Positions 12,712 through 23,000 of a DNA stretch of 64,000 nt are shown piece by piece. Each line of letters begins with the position of its first letter. Within the stretch, counting starts at the first letter, position 1. This DNA comes from Dacryopinax spathularia (taxonomy: Eukaryota; Basidiomycota; Dacrymycetes; Dacrymycetales; Dacrymycetaceae): positions 1,674,001 through 1,738,000 of the forward strand of contig JBBPFI010000001.1 of the NCBI GenBank assembly GCA_037974965.1, read 5' to 3'. The notes below the pieces were generated by a model. The model ran no database searches. It saw nothing but the letters and a program-made list of their open reading frames with translations, and was not told the origin of the DNA. A program made the translations under genes and the position numbers.

Positions 12712-13564
12712 CTATGAGGACAAAGCCCGCGTATTATACTCCACAAGCTCCTCGAACCTCACCCCCTTCCCGCCAAAAATATCCAACGCGCTTCCAAACG
12801 TCAAATCCACCTTCCCGCCACTCAACCGATCCACAAGCTCCAGATCCCCCAGATCCCGCGCCCCGCCCGCATACGTACACGGGATACTGACCCACTCCCC
12901 AAGCTTCTCAACAAGCTCCTCGTCAATGCCCTGACATAACCCCTCCACGTCCGCCGCGTGCACCAGGAACTCGCTGCAGTACCCCTCGAGCAGCTTTATC
13001 GACGCAAGGTTGACCTCCATATCGGTCAGATCTTGCCATTTGTTCATCGCTACAACCCATTTCTCGCCCTTTCGGCGACAGCTCACATCCACCACCAGTC
13101 TCTCCCGCCCTACTAATCGTTCCATTTCTTGCAGGCGCTCGAGGCTGAATTTCTGTGAGGGAAAGAGGTAGGAAGTGACGATCACTTTCTCTGCTCCTGC
13201 TTCCAGCCATGCAACAGCGTTGGAAGGGTTGATTCCACCGCCGATATGCAGCCCTCCGGGCCAAGCAGCCAAAGCCTCTCGAGCGGCGGAGTCGTTGCCG
13301 GGGCCAAGCTTGATAACATGTCCCCCTCTCAGTCCATTTTCTCTATACAGATTCGCGTAATACGCCGGGGACTGACTATCTTCCCGTAATCCTTGTTAGC
13401 ACCTAATTGACGGGAGAGAGGAGGAGGGAGACGTGCCTGGCTACGAAGTTCGTTTGCAGTTCTTGTTCGTTGAAGGTTAGGGATCCGCCGACGATTTGTT
13501 TTACTAGGCCGTTGTGTAGGTCGATACAGGGCCGGAAGAGGGTGCGTCGTCTGTCTGGCGGCAT
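12712..13564 (-). CDS. HIS6: Phosphoribosylformimino-5-aminoimidazole carboxamide ribotide isomerase
   Basis: Exon 1 (13437-13564) and exon 2 (12712-13375) give 263 residues with HisA/HIS6 signatures: [15 protein letters not shown] at the N-terminus, [11 protein letters not shown] and VVDVSCRR in the barrel, and [12 protein letters not shown] and [13 protein letters not shown] in the C-terminal phosphate-binding half. The enzyme converts ProFAR to PRFAR, the fourth step of histidine synthesis, in the cytosol. The only junction that keeps the conserved reading ([17 protein letters not shown]) uses a GC donor (AG|GCACGT), so the 61-base intron is GC-AG. The start ATG lies only about 140 bases from the left end of the large mobile element, so the gene's upstream regulatory DNA has been interrupted by that insertion. 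Confidence 0.92.
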
Positions 13565-13693
13565 GTTGTCCTGCCCTACAGCTCGAGAGGACGAAGCTCG
13601 TGAGTCGCCAGAAGAAGGTAACAGCGAAGGAACCAAGTTTAATGTGTGGATTATGTAAGCCAATAAGGGTCTTTTGGCCGGAGGATGCCGGTC

Positions 13694-13703
13694 GTTGAGG
13701 AGA
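13694..13703 (+). repeat. Probable target-site duplication, left copy
   Basis: The 10 bases GTTGAGGAGA lie five bases outside the left inverted repeat and recur in direct orientation at 26579-26588, just outside the right one. The exact border is uncertain by a few bases because the outermost terminal bases match imperfectly. Confidence 0.65.
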
Positions 13704-13708
13704 TCTCT

Positions 13709-13749
13709 GCCACGGCTCCCCCCCCCGGGTCCACTTTCGGTTCCGAGAA
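13709..13749 (+). repeat. Left terminal inverted repeat with C9 tract
   Basis: It begins GCCACGGCT, then nine C, then GGGTCCACTTTCGG. The first 32 bases match the reverse complement of the right end exactly, and 39 of the first 40 match. Confidence 0.9.
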
Positions 13750-14219
13750 GGTCCGCGTCGAGAAACACAGCCGCTAACAAGGGTCCAGAGCCCGCTGTCT
13801 TTACACTGTTAAATTAATCTCAATTTCATTACTAGCCACTACTGTAATATTCAGTATTCTTGCTTTAGGGTAGTTAGCTTCAAATGCAATTTACCATGGT
13901 TTAAAATGTTAAGAATTGATTGGAAACAGGCAAGTTTGCGAGTGGCTGTGTAAGTAGGACCCTGTGCTGTCATGAATGATGAGTCAGCACAAGTGCGCCC
14001 GGTCATCTGTGTTTAAGTCTCACACAAATAATGACCCAGTAAACATAGTCAACCGCTCCGCGCAAACCCTGGGCAAGCGGGCGAGTAGCGTGATTCTCCG
14101 CGGCCGAAGGCGGAGGCAAAATGGCTGTGCCTGGCGCACATGTCCTGAGATATAACCTCACTGTGCGCATTGTCTCATCGAACGAACTTGTCTTAACTCT
14201 ATCTTATCTCTGCCAAGCC
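13750..14219. other. AT-rich left subterminal region of the element
   Basis: The stretch from about 13800 to 13930 is clearly richer in A and T than the host DNA, with runs such as TTAAATTAATCTCAATTTC. From about 14110 the palindrome motif begins (first clear copy near 14160). Upstream in-frame codons precede the RPA start, but I see no separate gene. Confidence 0.5.
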
Positions 14220-16781
14220 ATGGATCCCTGGACGCCTCTTAGCACTGGCGCACTGTCGCATATGGTGTACTCGCAGCCAGAGCACTATAGCGCCGTGTTG
14301 CAGGTCCGTCGCATTGAGAAGATGCTGCGCCCTGACAATCAGCAACCGTATAATCCTCGCCGTTGGCAGTAAGTACGTTTACTTGGACTCTTCAGCAGTC
14401 TTGACTTTGCGCAGGGTCACGATGCAGGATGATGTGTATTTCTCCAAGGTGCTCGCTGGTGGCAGGATGGCCAGGGAGATTGCGCAGGGTCGACTGAAGC
14501 AATGGACGGTCATCTGGGTATGGCATTATGAGACGGCTACGCCGGAAGGTGCAAATTGGAAGTAAGTAAACTGGACTCTGCGCATAGTGAACTTGACTGA
14601 ACATGCGCATATAGCTTGATATCCATCATCGACTATGAAAAGCTGCGAGAACCTGGCTATTCCGAAATTGGTTGGAACATGAAGGGACTGATCGTTGTCA
14701 ACCGTCCTATCGGCACGGGTGACTTGGGTGCTGGCCATCTTCGCCCAGGGTACAACAACCAGATCCACTTCATGAAGCTCAACCTCAACCATTACGATAA
14801 TATGACTTTGACTTGGCGCACAGTCAAAGCTGCTGGTGTGTCGGATACACCGCCCGATCCCCCTGTACCCAACCCTCCGCATCCGCCCTTGCCTGCCCCT
14901 GCTATGGTCAGTTCTATGACCGGACTGCCCCTTGCTCTCGTGGCTTCTATCGTGGAAGATACCCCTCAGTAAGTGTTTGAGCGACTGTGCGCAGAGTCTG
15001 CATACTCATACAGTGTAGGAGCTCTCTTTTTGTGCGCATATATCGACAGTTCGAGCCCAAGTCATACTACCTCCCCGGGGGAGCTTACACGACAAGAGCG
15101 GCTGCCATTGTACATGATCAGACGGTGCGCAAAGTCTGTCATCGGCTTGTTGCATAAACTTATGGTTGGCAGGGCGAAATTGAAGTGGTCGGATTTGACC
15201 CCTATGATCAGGATGTGCAGGCATTGGAACCTGATGGGGTGCGTTCACGGAGTCTATGATGTTCTACGTCTTTTATTGACTATGCGCTAGGTCTATTTGC
15301 TAAGCCGTTTCTATGTGGAACGTGCTCCGGAGGATTATTCCCGTGTTGCCCATCCGTGGCGTCTGAAGTGGACGTCCGTCACCACTGCAGTTCGCGTATG
15401 ACATACTGTGCGCAGAGTTGTTACTTGAACTGAAGCTGAAGTAGGTCGCCGATATCGGAGCTCTGCCACGCCTTTACTTCAACTTCGTGAAGATTGATGC
15501 CATCGAGCGTGTGGCTGTTAATCAGCTTGTCGGTCAGTGGACTATGCGCATAGTTGGCTGCGGCTGATCTGAATGGGTAGATGTCCTCGCTGTTGTCGCT
15601 CGCATCAGCGACCCAATGCTTGGTGGGAAGGAGTCGGATGTCAAGTTGAAGAAGAAAGGGAAGGAGGAGGAGGACAAGGGAAAGAAGGTGCGGACTATGC
15701 GCAAAGTTTGAATGTCAATGTGACTGTGATGCGAGTTTTAGGGTCATCGCAAAAATCCGTCCAGCGACCGACTCGATGTATGGCTGGTGGACGACTCACG
15801 CTGCATTGTGAGGCTCTGCGTGTTTGATGAACATATCGCAGAATTCGTGTCGCTGAAGGGCCGCGTTGTCGCCATGAAAACTTTGCTGGTGGATTCGTTT
15901 GGTGGTGTATGTTTGAAGACGCAACGTGGATGGACTCGCACAATTACAGATGATGCTAACCCTGCGCATCGTCGGCTGCTGGATTGGTGAGTAGTATTGT
16001 TATTGTGTGGACTTTGCGCTAAGTTATTGTTCTTTCCCAGGTACAACAATCTACCAAGGAATCAGCGTGACTCGTGGAGGACGTTGACGAGCAGCTACAG
16101 TGCAGACGGTGCGCCAGGTCCTTCGTACATCCCCCCCACGGAGACGACCACCATCGCCCATGCTCGGAAGAAGGAGTTCGGGAAGACTGCGCGCCAAATC
16201 TTCTACATCATCGGCAAGATCCGGCTGGACCAGTATCGGCAAGACTACATTTATCGCAGCTGCCCTTTCTCAGAGTGCAATAAGGGCGTGAAGGGCAGCA
16301 GAAAGGAAGGAGGGGTTTACCGGTGTACTTGTGGTAATGATTACATCGCGTTCGGATACCGGTAAGCAAGACTGTGCGCTCAGTCACAGGATACTAAGCT
16401 AATGTTATACATTGCGCAGGTTCCATCTTAATTTCCGCATCTTTGATGCGTCAGGCGATACGTGGGTGCACATGTTCAATGGGGCTTCTCAGCGTCTGCT
16501 GGGCGCGACTGCCCGTGAAATGGATGAATGGCGGCAGGCGGGGGTAAGTCAAGTTCTGACAGTGCGCACAGTCCTTACTTACATCGGGCAGGGAGATAGC
16601 CGAGCCCAGTATATCGCCATCATGAATGAGAGGAACAATGGCCGGTGGAAACTTTCCATCGAGGCGAAGAATTCTGTTGGCGCGGTATGTTCAATCGTGA
16701 AGGGTATGCCCACTACTCACAGTCGATCAGTTCAAGGGCAAGATTAACTGGGAATTGAAACACATGGAACGCCTGGAATGA
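14220..16781 (+). CDS. Element-encoded RPA70-like single-strand DNA-binding protein
   Basis: Thirteen exons (14220-14368, 14415-14561, 14615-14968, 15019-15124, 15173-15238, 15291-15395, 15445-15532, 15581-15687, 15742-15986, 16041-16361, 16420-16543, 16592-16684, 16731-16781) join in frame to 651 residues, close to the length of eukaryotic RPA1. The order matches RPA70. There is an N-terminal OB fold (LSTGALSHMVYSQ, YSAVLQVRRIEKML). DBD-A and DBD-B follow (GEIEVVGFDPYDQDV, VYLLSRFYV, LYFNFVKIDAIE, VDVLAVVARIS). DBD-C has a zinc site (CPFSECNKGV, YRCTCGN) and the motif DTWVHMFNGASQRLLG. RPA coats single-stranded DNA; Helitrons often carry such a gene, presumably to aid rolling-circle transposition. 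Eleven of twelve introns carry the palindrome motif. The gene is convergent with the coiled-coil gene at 17007. Confidence 0.88.
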
Positions 16782-16822
16782 GGACTATGCGCATTGTAGG
16801 ACTGTCTGTTGTACTATAGGTT

Positions 16823-16999
16823 TTCCTCTTGCTGAACTTGGGACTGTGCGCTGTGTAACGTATATGAGAGATGGTATTCTGCAGAACTGTGCGCTAAGTA
16901 CACAAATTCCTTTTGCTGAACTTGGGACTGTGCGCTGTGTAACGTATATGAGAGAACAATGGGATGGTATTCTGCAGAACTGTGCGCTAAGTACACAAA
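16823..16999. repeat. Tandem duplication of about 85 bases
   Basis: Two head-to-tail copies (about 16823-16906 and 16907-16999) each begin with TTGCTGAACTTGGGACTG and end in CTAAGTACACAAA. The second has a small extra AACAATGGG-like insert. Each copy holds two palindrome motifs. The repeat lies between the convergent RPA and coiled-coil genes. Confidence 0.85.
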
Positions 17000-17006
17000 A
17001 GACCGA

Positions 17007-18189
17007 TTAACCACGATGCCCGCGCCTGTTCTTACTGCCAAGCCTCTGTTGGAGGTGCGTGACATCGTCACTGAGTCTCTGCACCTGTTCCCTTTGATTA
17101 TCATACCGGCGAGAGAGAGATTCGAGTTGTTGTTGTGTCGTTTGCAGACTTTGCGCTGAGTCTTGTGCCTGGCGTTCTGCACGCTCCAAGTTGGTCTGGA
17201 GGGCAATCACTTGCGCCTGCAGATCGGCCTCCCGTTGCTGCGAGTCGTGCAGTTGCCCTTGCAGGTGCGCAATCTCAGCGCGCGGATTCGGAATGTCGCG
17301 AAAGTTGGGCTGGGCTTGGTAAACAGCCAAACTGTCAACTATGCGCCGATTTTCTCTTTTGAGCTCGACGATGCGTGCACGGGCCGTGATGATTTCGCCA
17401 AAACGTGGATCAACACGTAGCGCATCGTTTTCCTCCTGAAGATGTTGATTCTCTTCCAACAATCGCCGTACTTCAGCCCGGGACTGACTTAGCGCAGAGT
17501 TTGTTGCTCGGTTGCGATCTTCAAGGTTCGTGAACAAAAGCGCCCTCATACCCTCCTCATCTGCACCATCGTCCTCGACCAAACGGGTCTGGCGGAGATT
17601 TGGCCGACTAGGACCGGCGGCTGCGGGGGTGCAATCCAGCTCGGTATCCATATGGTCATCATCGTCCGCTTCGCCGTCGTCATCGTCATCGCCGTCTTCG
17701 TTTAGATCAAAAAGCCAACCTCTGCGCAAAGTGAGAACCGGTCAAAGCAACTTGTCAAAACACATACCCATCGGCAGCAGGACCAGAGTGCGACAGACGG
17801 TGCGCACGGTGCGCGCCTCTTCCTCGACCAGCCGGTGGTTGTTCCGGTTGTAAGGGTGGCTGGAGACAATTCAGTCAAGTGACTGTGCGCAGGGATGACT
17901 GTACGCACCTGGGGACCTTCCTGAGTCGATCGATTCTGTTTAAGTCTGTGAGGTGCATAGCATGGACTCAGCGCAAAGTACACACGGCTCCTTCAGCAAT
18001 GCCGTAATTGTAGAAGTAGCCATATTGGCTGGCAACCTCGTGATTCTCACCTGTCCAGCGTCCTAAGCGCGTCCAATAAGCGCGCATACCCCGGCGACTT
18101 GGCGCGGAGTGGCTGGAAGAGGATGGGGAAGATGGCTGAGATGGCTGAGCGGCCTGAGCCGGTGGAGAGCGATCAGGCGGGCTGGACAT
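17007..18189 (-). CDS. Element-encoded coiled-coil protein with acidic segment
   Basis: Four exons (17984-18189, 17909-17945, 17768-17859, 17007-17721) join to 349 residues. The N-terminus is Pro/Ser-rich (MSSPPDRSPPAQAAQ), followed by a folded-looking stretch (MRAYWTRLGRWTGENHEV, SQYGYFYNYGIAEG). Next come an Arg/Gly/His segment, a very acidic segment (DLNEDGDDDDDGEADDDD) and then roughly 180 residues of heptad-rich coiled coil (AEVRRLLEENQHLQEENDAL, AEIAHLQGQLHDSQQREADL). No enzyme motif is seen. All three introns contain the palindrome, with two spanning a splice site. It may be a structural or DNA-binding accessory factor of the element, but the family is not recognised. Confidence 0.7.
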
Positions 18190-18358
18190 GATCGTATGAG
18201 ACAAAGAGGCGATGGTGTAAACGGAATCACATTGCGCACAGTCATAATGGAACCAAATCGCAACGTGTATAGCAAAAAGGGAATACGGAATATTGCAGGG
18301 TTGTTGGAAAGGAAGGCGGGGCGGCTAACAGTGCGCACAGTCTGTTGAATATGACATC

Positions 18359-18742
18359 TTATGCAGTCGCACGTTGGTGCTCGAGTTGGTACCGTAGCGC
18401 GGTGATCGTTGCTTGCTGATCTGTGATTGTCTGGCGAGCACGAGATAATCGGACTTGAAGGTCCACGATTTCGAAGGACAAACTGTCCAATTCGGTCGTT
18501 TGATAGTACGCAAAGTCGTCATAGCGTGAGAGATAACAGGCGAGCATGCCGACAGTGTCTTGTTCCAGCGCAGAGTGTTCCTGACCAGGATTGGGCGCGT
18601 CGTCTGGCTGGCGACTGCCACCTGTCTCATGGGAGGAGACTGAACCAGGTCGCCTACAGAGACAAATTGAGCGTCAGGTGAGTATAGATGAATTGTACCA
18701 GTCTTACTCATTCGTCGACGCTTTATTTGTGCTCTCGGACAT
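18359..18742 (-). CDS. Small element-encoded coiled-coil protein
   Basis: Two exons (18708-18742 and 18359-18653, intron 54 bases) give 109 residues, starting MSESTNKASTNERPGSVSSH. The first half is Ser/Gly/Pro-rich. The second half is a helix with heptads (YYQTTELDSLSFEIVDLQ, QTITDQQATITALRYQLE). The palindrome is present in coding sequence (the EHSALEQ codons), not in the intron. It lies on the same strand as its neighbours. The function is unknown; partnership with the larger coiled-coil protein at 17007-18189 is possible but unproven. Confidence 0.55.
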
Positions 18743-18949
18743 CGCGCAAAGTGGCTTTCTTGCGTCCGTGGTGGTTGACAGGAGGAAAGGTAGGGTCAAG
18801 TTTGTTTGTAGCTGCGGATGCTTTTATGGGTCCCAGGTGGCTGGTAAACTGCGCACTGTGTTATGTAAGGTAAGACATGGAGCATGGGATGTTTCTGGCA
18901 AGGTGTAAAAGTACGGAGACAGGAGCAGACGGTGCGCAAAGTACAAATG

Positions 18950-19898
18950 TCAAAAATCATAAGTGACATCATCATCCTCGTTAGGCGGCTCTACACCCTG
19001 TTGGAGGTAACAGAGGGCCTGCAGCTGAAAACTTACTGTGTGAGGGCGCTTGTGCTTGGGTATGTCCACGTCTTTCTTGTTGAATCGTTTCTTGATCCTC
19101 ATTTCCATAAGCACAAGGTCACCTTTGCGCAGGGTCGACACCGCCATTTTCTTCATCAACTTGCGGGCTTTCATTCCTTCAGTCGCATCATAAACCCACG
19201 TGAATGCTTTGGCCTGGCAGAGGTCAGAACGAGGTGCAGACAGAGCGCAAAGTGCGCACAGGCAAGTCCGAATTATATGTCTTCTGGAACCGATTCGCGA
19301 TGATGCTACCAAACGGATTGAGCGCGTTGACTGGCTAGCGTCAGGTCAAGGCAGGGAACGCAATGAAACGTACACACATTGACGTGGCGCAGAGTAGTAA
19401 TTACTGATCTTGGTGGCAGCTCGGGTGTCCTCTTTGTAAAGCGGGATAACGCTTGCATACACTTGATCGGCAGGCGAGCCATCTTCATTTGCAAATTTCA
19501 TTGCCGACAATCGGCCAACCAACCATGCAGTGGCAGCATTGTTGTCAGCACGAACAACAAAATTGCTCATATCAAACGCTTGATCGTAACCGAAATGCAG
19601 GTCATCCGGGAACAGTGTGATATAGTAGAAGCCACGGGGTGGGTCGGAAAAGGCACGAATACTTTTGATGCATTCTTGCAAATAAGATGGAATGCCTTCG
19701 AGATTGACAGTGCGCTGGGTCGCATCTACGGCATCAGCCGGATCGCTCTGTGGTGAGGGAGGCAGGATCTCGCTTTGGAACTTAACTCTGCGCAACATCA
19801 GAGATGAGGAAGGAAAGTTGATAATGGGCGCACCGTTTGTCGACTGGTTCCCCATCGACACCTTCCTCTGCAGATTGTTGCTTTCTCTTGGGAGCCAT
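18950..19898 (-). CDS. Element-encoded Lys-rich protein of unknown function
   Basis: Exons 19834-19898, 19405-19787, 19260-19330 and 18950-19213 join in frame to 260 residues. A further 39-base in-frame stretch near 19000-19040 has intron-like ends and may be spliced. The start MAPKRKQQSAEEG looks like a nuclear localisation signal. The centre is a globular-looking domain (SYLQECIKSIRAFSDPPRGF, YYITLFPDDLHFGYDQAF, DNNAATAWLVGRLSAMKF). The C-terminal part is rich in Lys (RKLMKKMAVSTLRKGDLVL, RIKKRFNKKDVDIPKHKR) and ends EDDDVTYDF. A central fold plus basic tail suggests nucleic-acid contact, but I recognise no family. Three of its introns contain the palindrome. Confidence 0.65.
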
Positions 19899-20017
19899 AA
19901 AGAGCAAAGTAAGTGTTGTATAGTGAACGGTGTCCTTGCAAACACGAGCTCTTTATACCACGATTGGCTGACTTTGCGCACTGTAGATGGCTGACTGGAA
20001 CAACCAGCCGCTCTGCA

Positions 20018-23000
20018 TTAAAGTGAAACGGAGGCTGAGTCGCCATGGTTGGTAAAACATTGCGCAGTGTTATCTGCTAAGACTTGCAGCCTCTCCAGTT
20101 CATGTCTGAGTGCAGATGGGGGCGACGCGTGTATTTCTTTGCAGGGGAAGTCTCGCAGAACCGCCAAGCCATCTAGGCTGCGTACGCGAGACAGCATCAC
20201 ATATGCGCTCTGTGGACTTCGGCAGCCGGCAAGATCGACCAAGACACGATCGAGCGAACGGCCTTGACTCTTGTAGTCCGTGTACGAGTATGCAGGCAGC
20301 AGGGGTAGATAGTCCCGATGGATTCGGTGATCATGTACCAAACCTTGCGCATCGACCGTAGAATACCGGAAGCTCTTCTTCTGTGGTGTTAAGCAGATCG
20401 TTGCGGGCGAAAGGCCACTGAGCGCTTCATTGCAGCCTTCAAAGGTAGCGAAGACCGCGACTGCGAATCGTCTCCCATCATCATTCTGCTCGTACCGGAT
20501 CCCAGTGACTTTGCCAGTTGCTCCATTAACCAAACCTCTCGAGAGGCCCAGATTTTCGGTTAACATAACCTTCATCCCATGAAAAAGGGGAATGAAACTT
20601 GGCGCATCGTCGGTCTGATTGATGGGAAGCTTCCAGAGGGTGTGCTGCAGGGTATTCGTAACTTGAATGCGCGACCTTGCATTTTGCTTGTCCCCTAGAA
20701 AATCTCGCGCAAAGTAAAGTCCACATGGTTGATGAAGTTGTTGAGCATGGCGACGAGCAAGAAAGAGGTTGATGGAATCTCGCACATCCTTGGTACACAC
20801 TATCACAGGTGCATCTAGAAAAGACGATGCGCTGAGTGGGTCTTGTTGCCAAAGTGTTGATAACAATCGGCTTTGCAGCACTGCATAGTCCGCTTCTAGG
20901 AAGTTGTCGCCAACCCCGCGCTGAATGCTGGTGTGAGGACGCCGGTTCAACCAGGCACATCCATTTCGGATTCGATTCAGCAGGTTAGCCCACCTCATGT
21001 CGTGAGCCTGTTGTACATTACGATGGAGGATAACGGCCTTGTTTGTTTGACGCCAGTATAAAGCGCCTGCGAGCTCCTCTTGACCATGCGCATAGTTTGC
21101 AGTCTTTGCGGAAATGTTCGAGACCAGGCCATGATAATATAGAGACCTTGCGCCAAATGGTTGGAGCTGCCCAAAATCTCCGGTGAAGATCACATTGACA
21201 CCTCCAAAGGGTGTTGAGTCCGGAGCTTTCTTGGCGAACGATATTCGTTGGGACACTTCATACAGAAAGTGCGCAGAGATCATGGAAATCTCATCAATGA
21301 CTAGCCAGCGCACGCCTCTCCACATAGCCTCTAGTTCTTGCTCATTGAACCGTCGCCCACGTTGTGTTGGAAGAAGCGTGAGAGCATGGATTGTAAAGCC
21401 TCCAATCACAACTGCAGCTGCCCCGGTCGGTGCGCTGAGTAGTAGTGAATCGCGAATGCCAAGCTCCAAAAAGAGGTGTTCAATGCTCTTAATGACGTGG
21501 CTCTTCCCTGTACCAGCACTGCCGCCAACGTACAACAGCAGTTGCTGCGCATGGTTTGTTGTAAGATGGTTTGCGACTATGCGCAGGGTTCGTATTTGTT
21601 CTTCATTACCGTGTAGCTGCTGGACAACCATCGTCTTCTGCAGTGCTAGGTGAACGCGATGGGCATGCATATCTTCACCAGTTACGAGCTGGCCGGCAGT
21701 GGAGTCGGATGGATTCACAACTGAAGAGATTGTAACACCTTCTGTACGGGATCTCGCAGAAGAATGTTGCATGTCCGCTTGTGCAACACGCTTGTCACGT
21801 TTCCATGATGAGAGCTCCTTTCTCCATGCCTTTACTAGCGGTTCATCCTCGATAGTTATGGTGCGGACCGTCATGGACTGAGCGCACAGTCTGTCGTTTG
21901 TAGCCTCTTGGGGGCGATAGACAGATTGTAAAGGAGAGATAGCACATTGGACGTTTCCGGCATTAAGGTGACTCTGCGCTTGGTCGAGGGAGTTCAGGAA
22001 TACTGAATAATCCTGCTCCGCGCATACAGGATCCAGTGCAGGCGTGGCATGCTCGACATGTGCTTCCATCTCCGCCATCTCTTGAGCCGTATTCTCACTT
22101 GAACCACCAGTAGCAAGATGTCGACGATGTTTCTTTCCTCGTAAGTCATTGTCGCGTGCTTCCTTGGACTGGTTCATGATGTCCATGTTCTCCATAATGT
22201 CGACCAACCGCGGTGAGAAGACTGAGCGCATAAATGCTTCCTCCCAACTTTGTGCATTGTCCTTCAAATCTGACAATGATCGCCATGCCTTAAAGAGCAC
22301 AAGCATGGTTCGACACCATGCCTCATTTAATTTGCCTTCAATCTCCTTTCGCGGGATAGATGGCCCAATGATGTCCGGCACGATATTGGCAGCACGTAAC
22401 TTCATTCGATATCGAGCATGTTGGGGATGGTGTGGCAAAAAAGTACCACGTAATAGACGCGGCCGACCTTGCGCAGAGTGTCCAGCAGCCAGTGGGGGAG
22501 CAGCTTTGGCCGGGATCGCCTCCTTTTCTGTGCAGGCAACAAAGTCATAGAGACAGAGCGCCTCAAACTCTGGGTCGGCTGAGCGACAAGTGTAATCGTG
22601 GTACTGACTGGAGATGGTAACAGCTCCGTCTTGCACACTAAGCGCAACGTCTGGGCTTGCTGAAGTTAAGTCCTCACATTGATCGATATCTCCATCAACA
22701 GTTCCATCGTTGCGCGGATTGTTATCCACCTCATCAACCAGGGCACTATGCGCATCGTCGTCAGGATTCTCCAGTGCCAAAAGGTGTGCGCTGATTTGGC
22801 CCCATTGTAAGCGAGCAAATCGGTGATTTGTATACCGGTCACCGCCACCGACATAATAGCTCATAATCTGTTGATGCGATAGTTCTTGGCGCGCGGTGAT
22901 ACTGTTTAGCAGCTTCGTCACCAAACTTTTGTCCTGTTCGTGCGAGGGGGTATCTGGACTAAGCGCATATTTGGCTTGGTTCTTTTGCAATGCATAGATA

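Noticed and set aside
13704-13750. Canonical Helitron ends (TC start, CTRR end with hairpin) at the TIR borders
   Set aside because: The left end happens to start TCTCT, but the right end lacks CTRR and there is no A/T insertion site; the inverted repeats explain the borders better.
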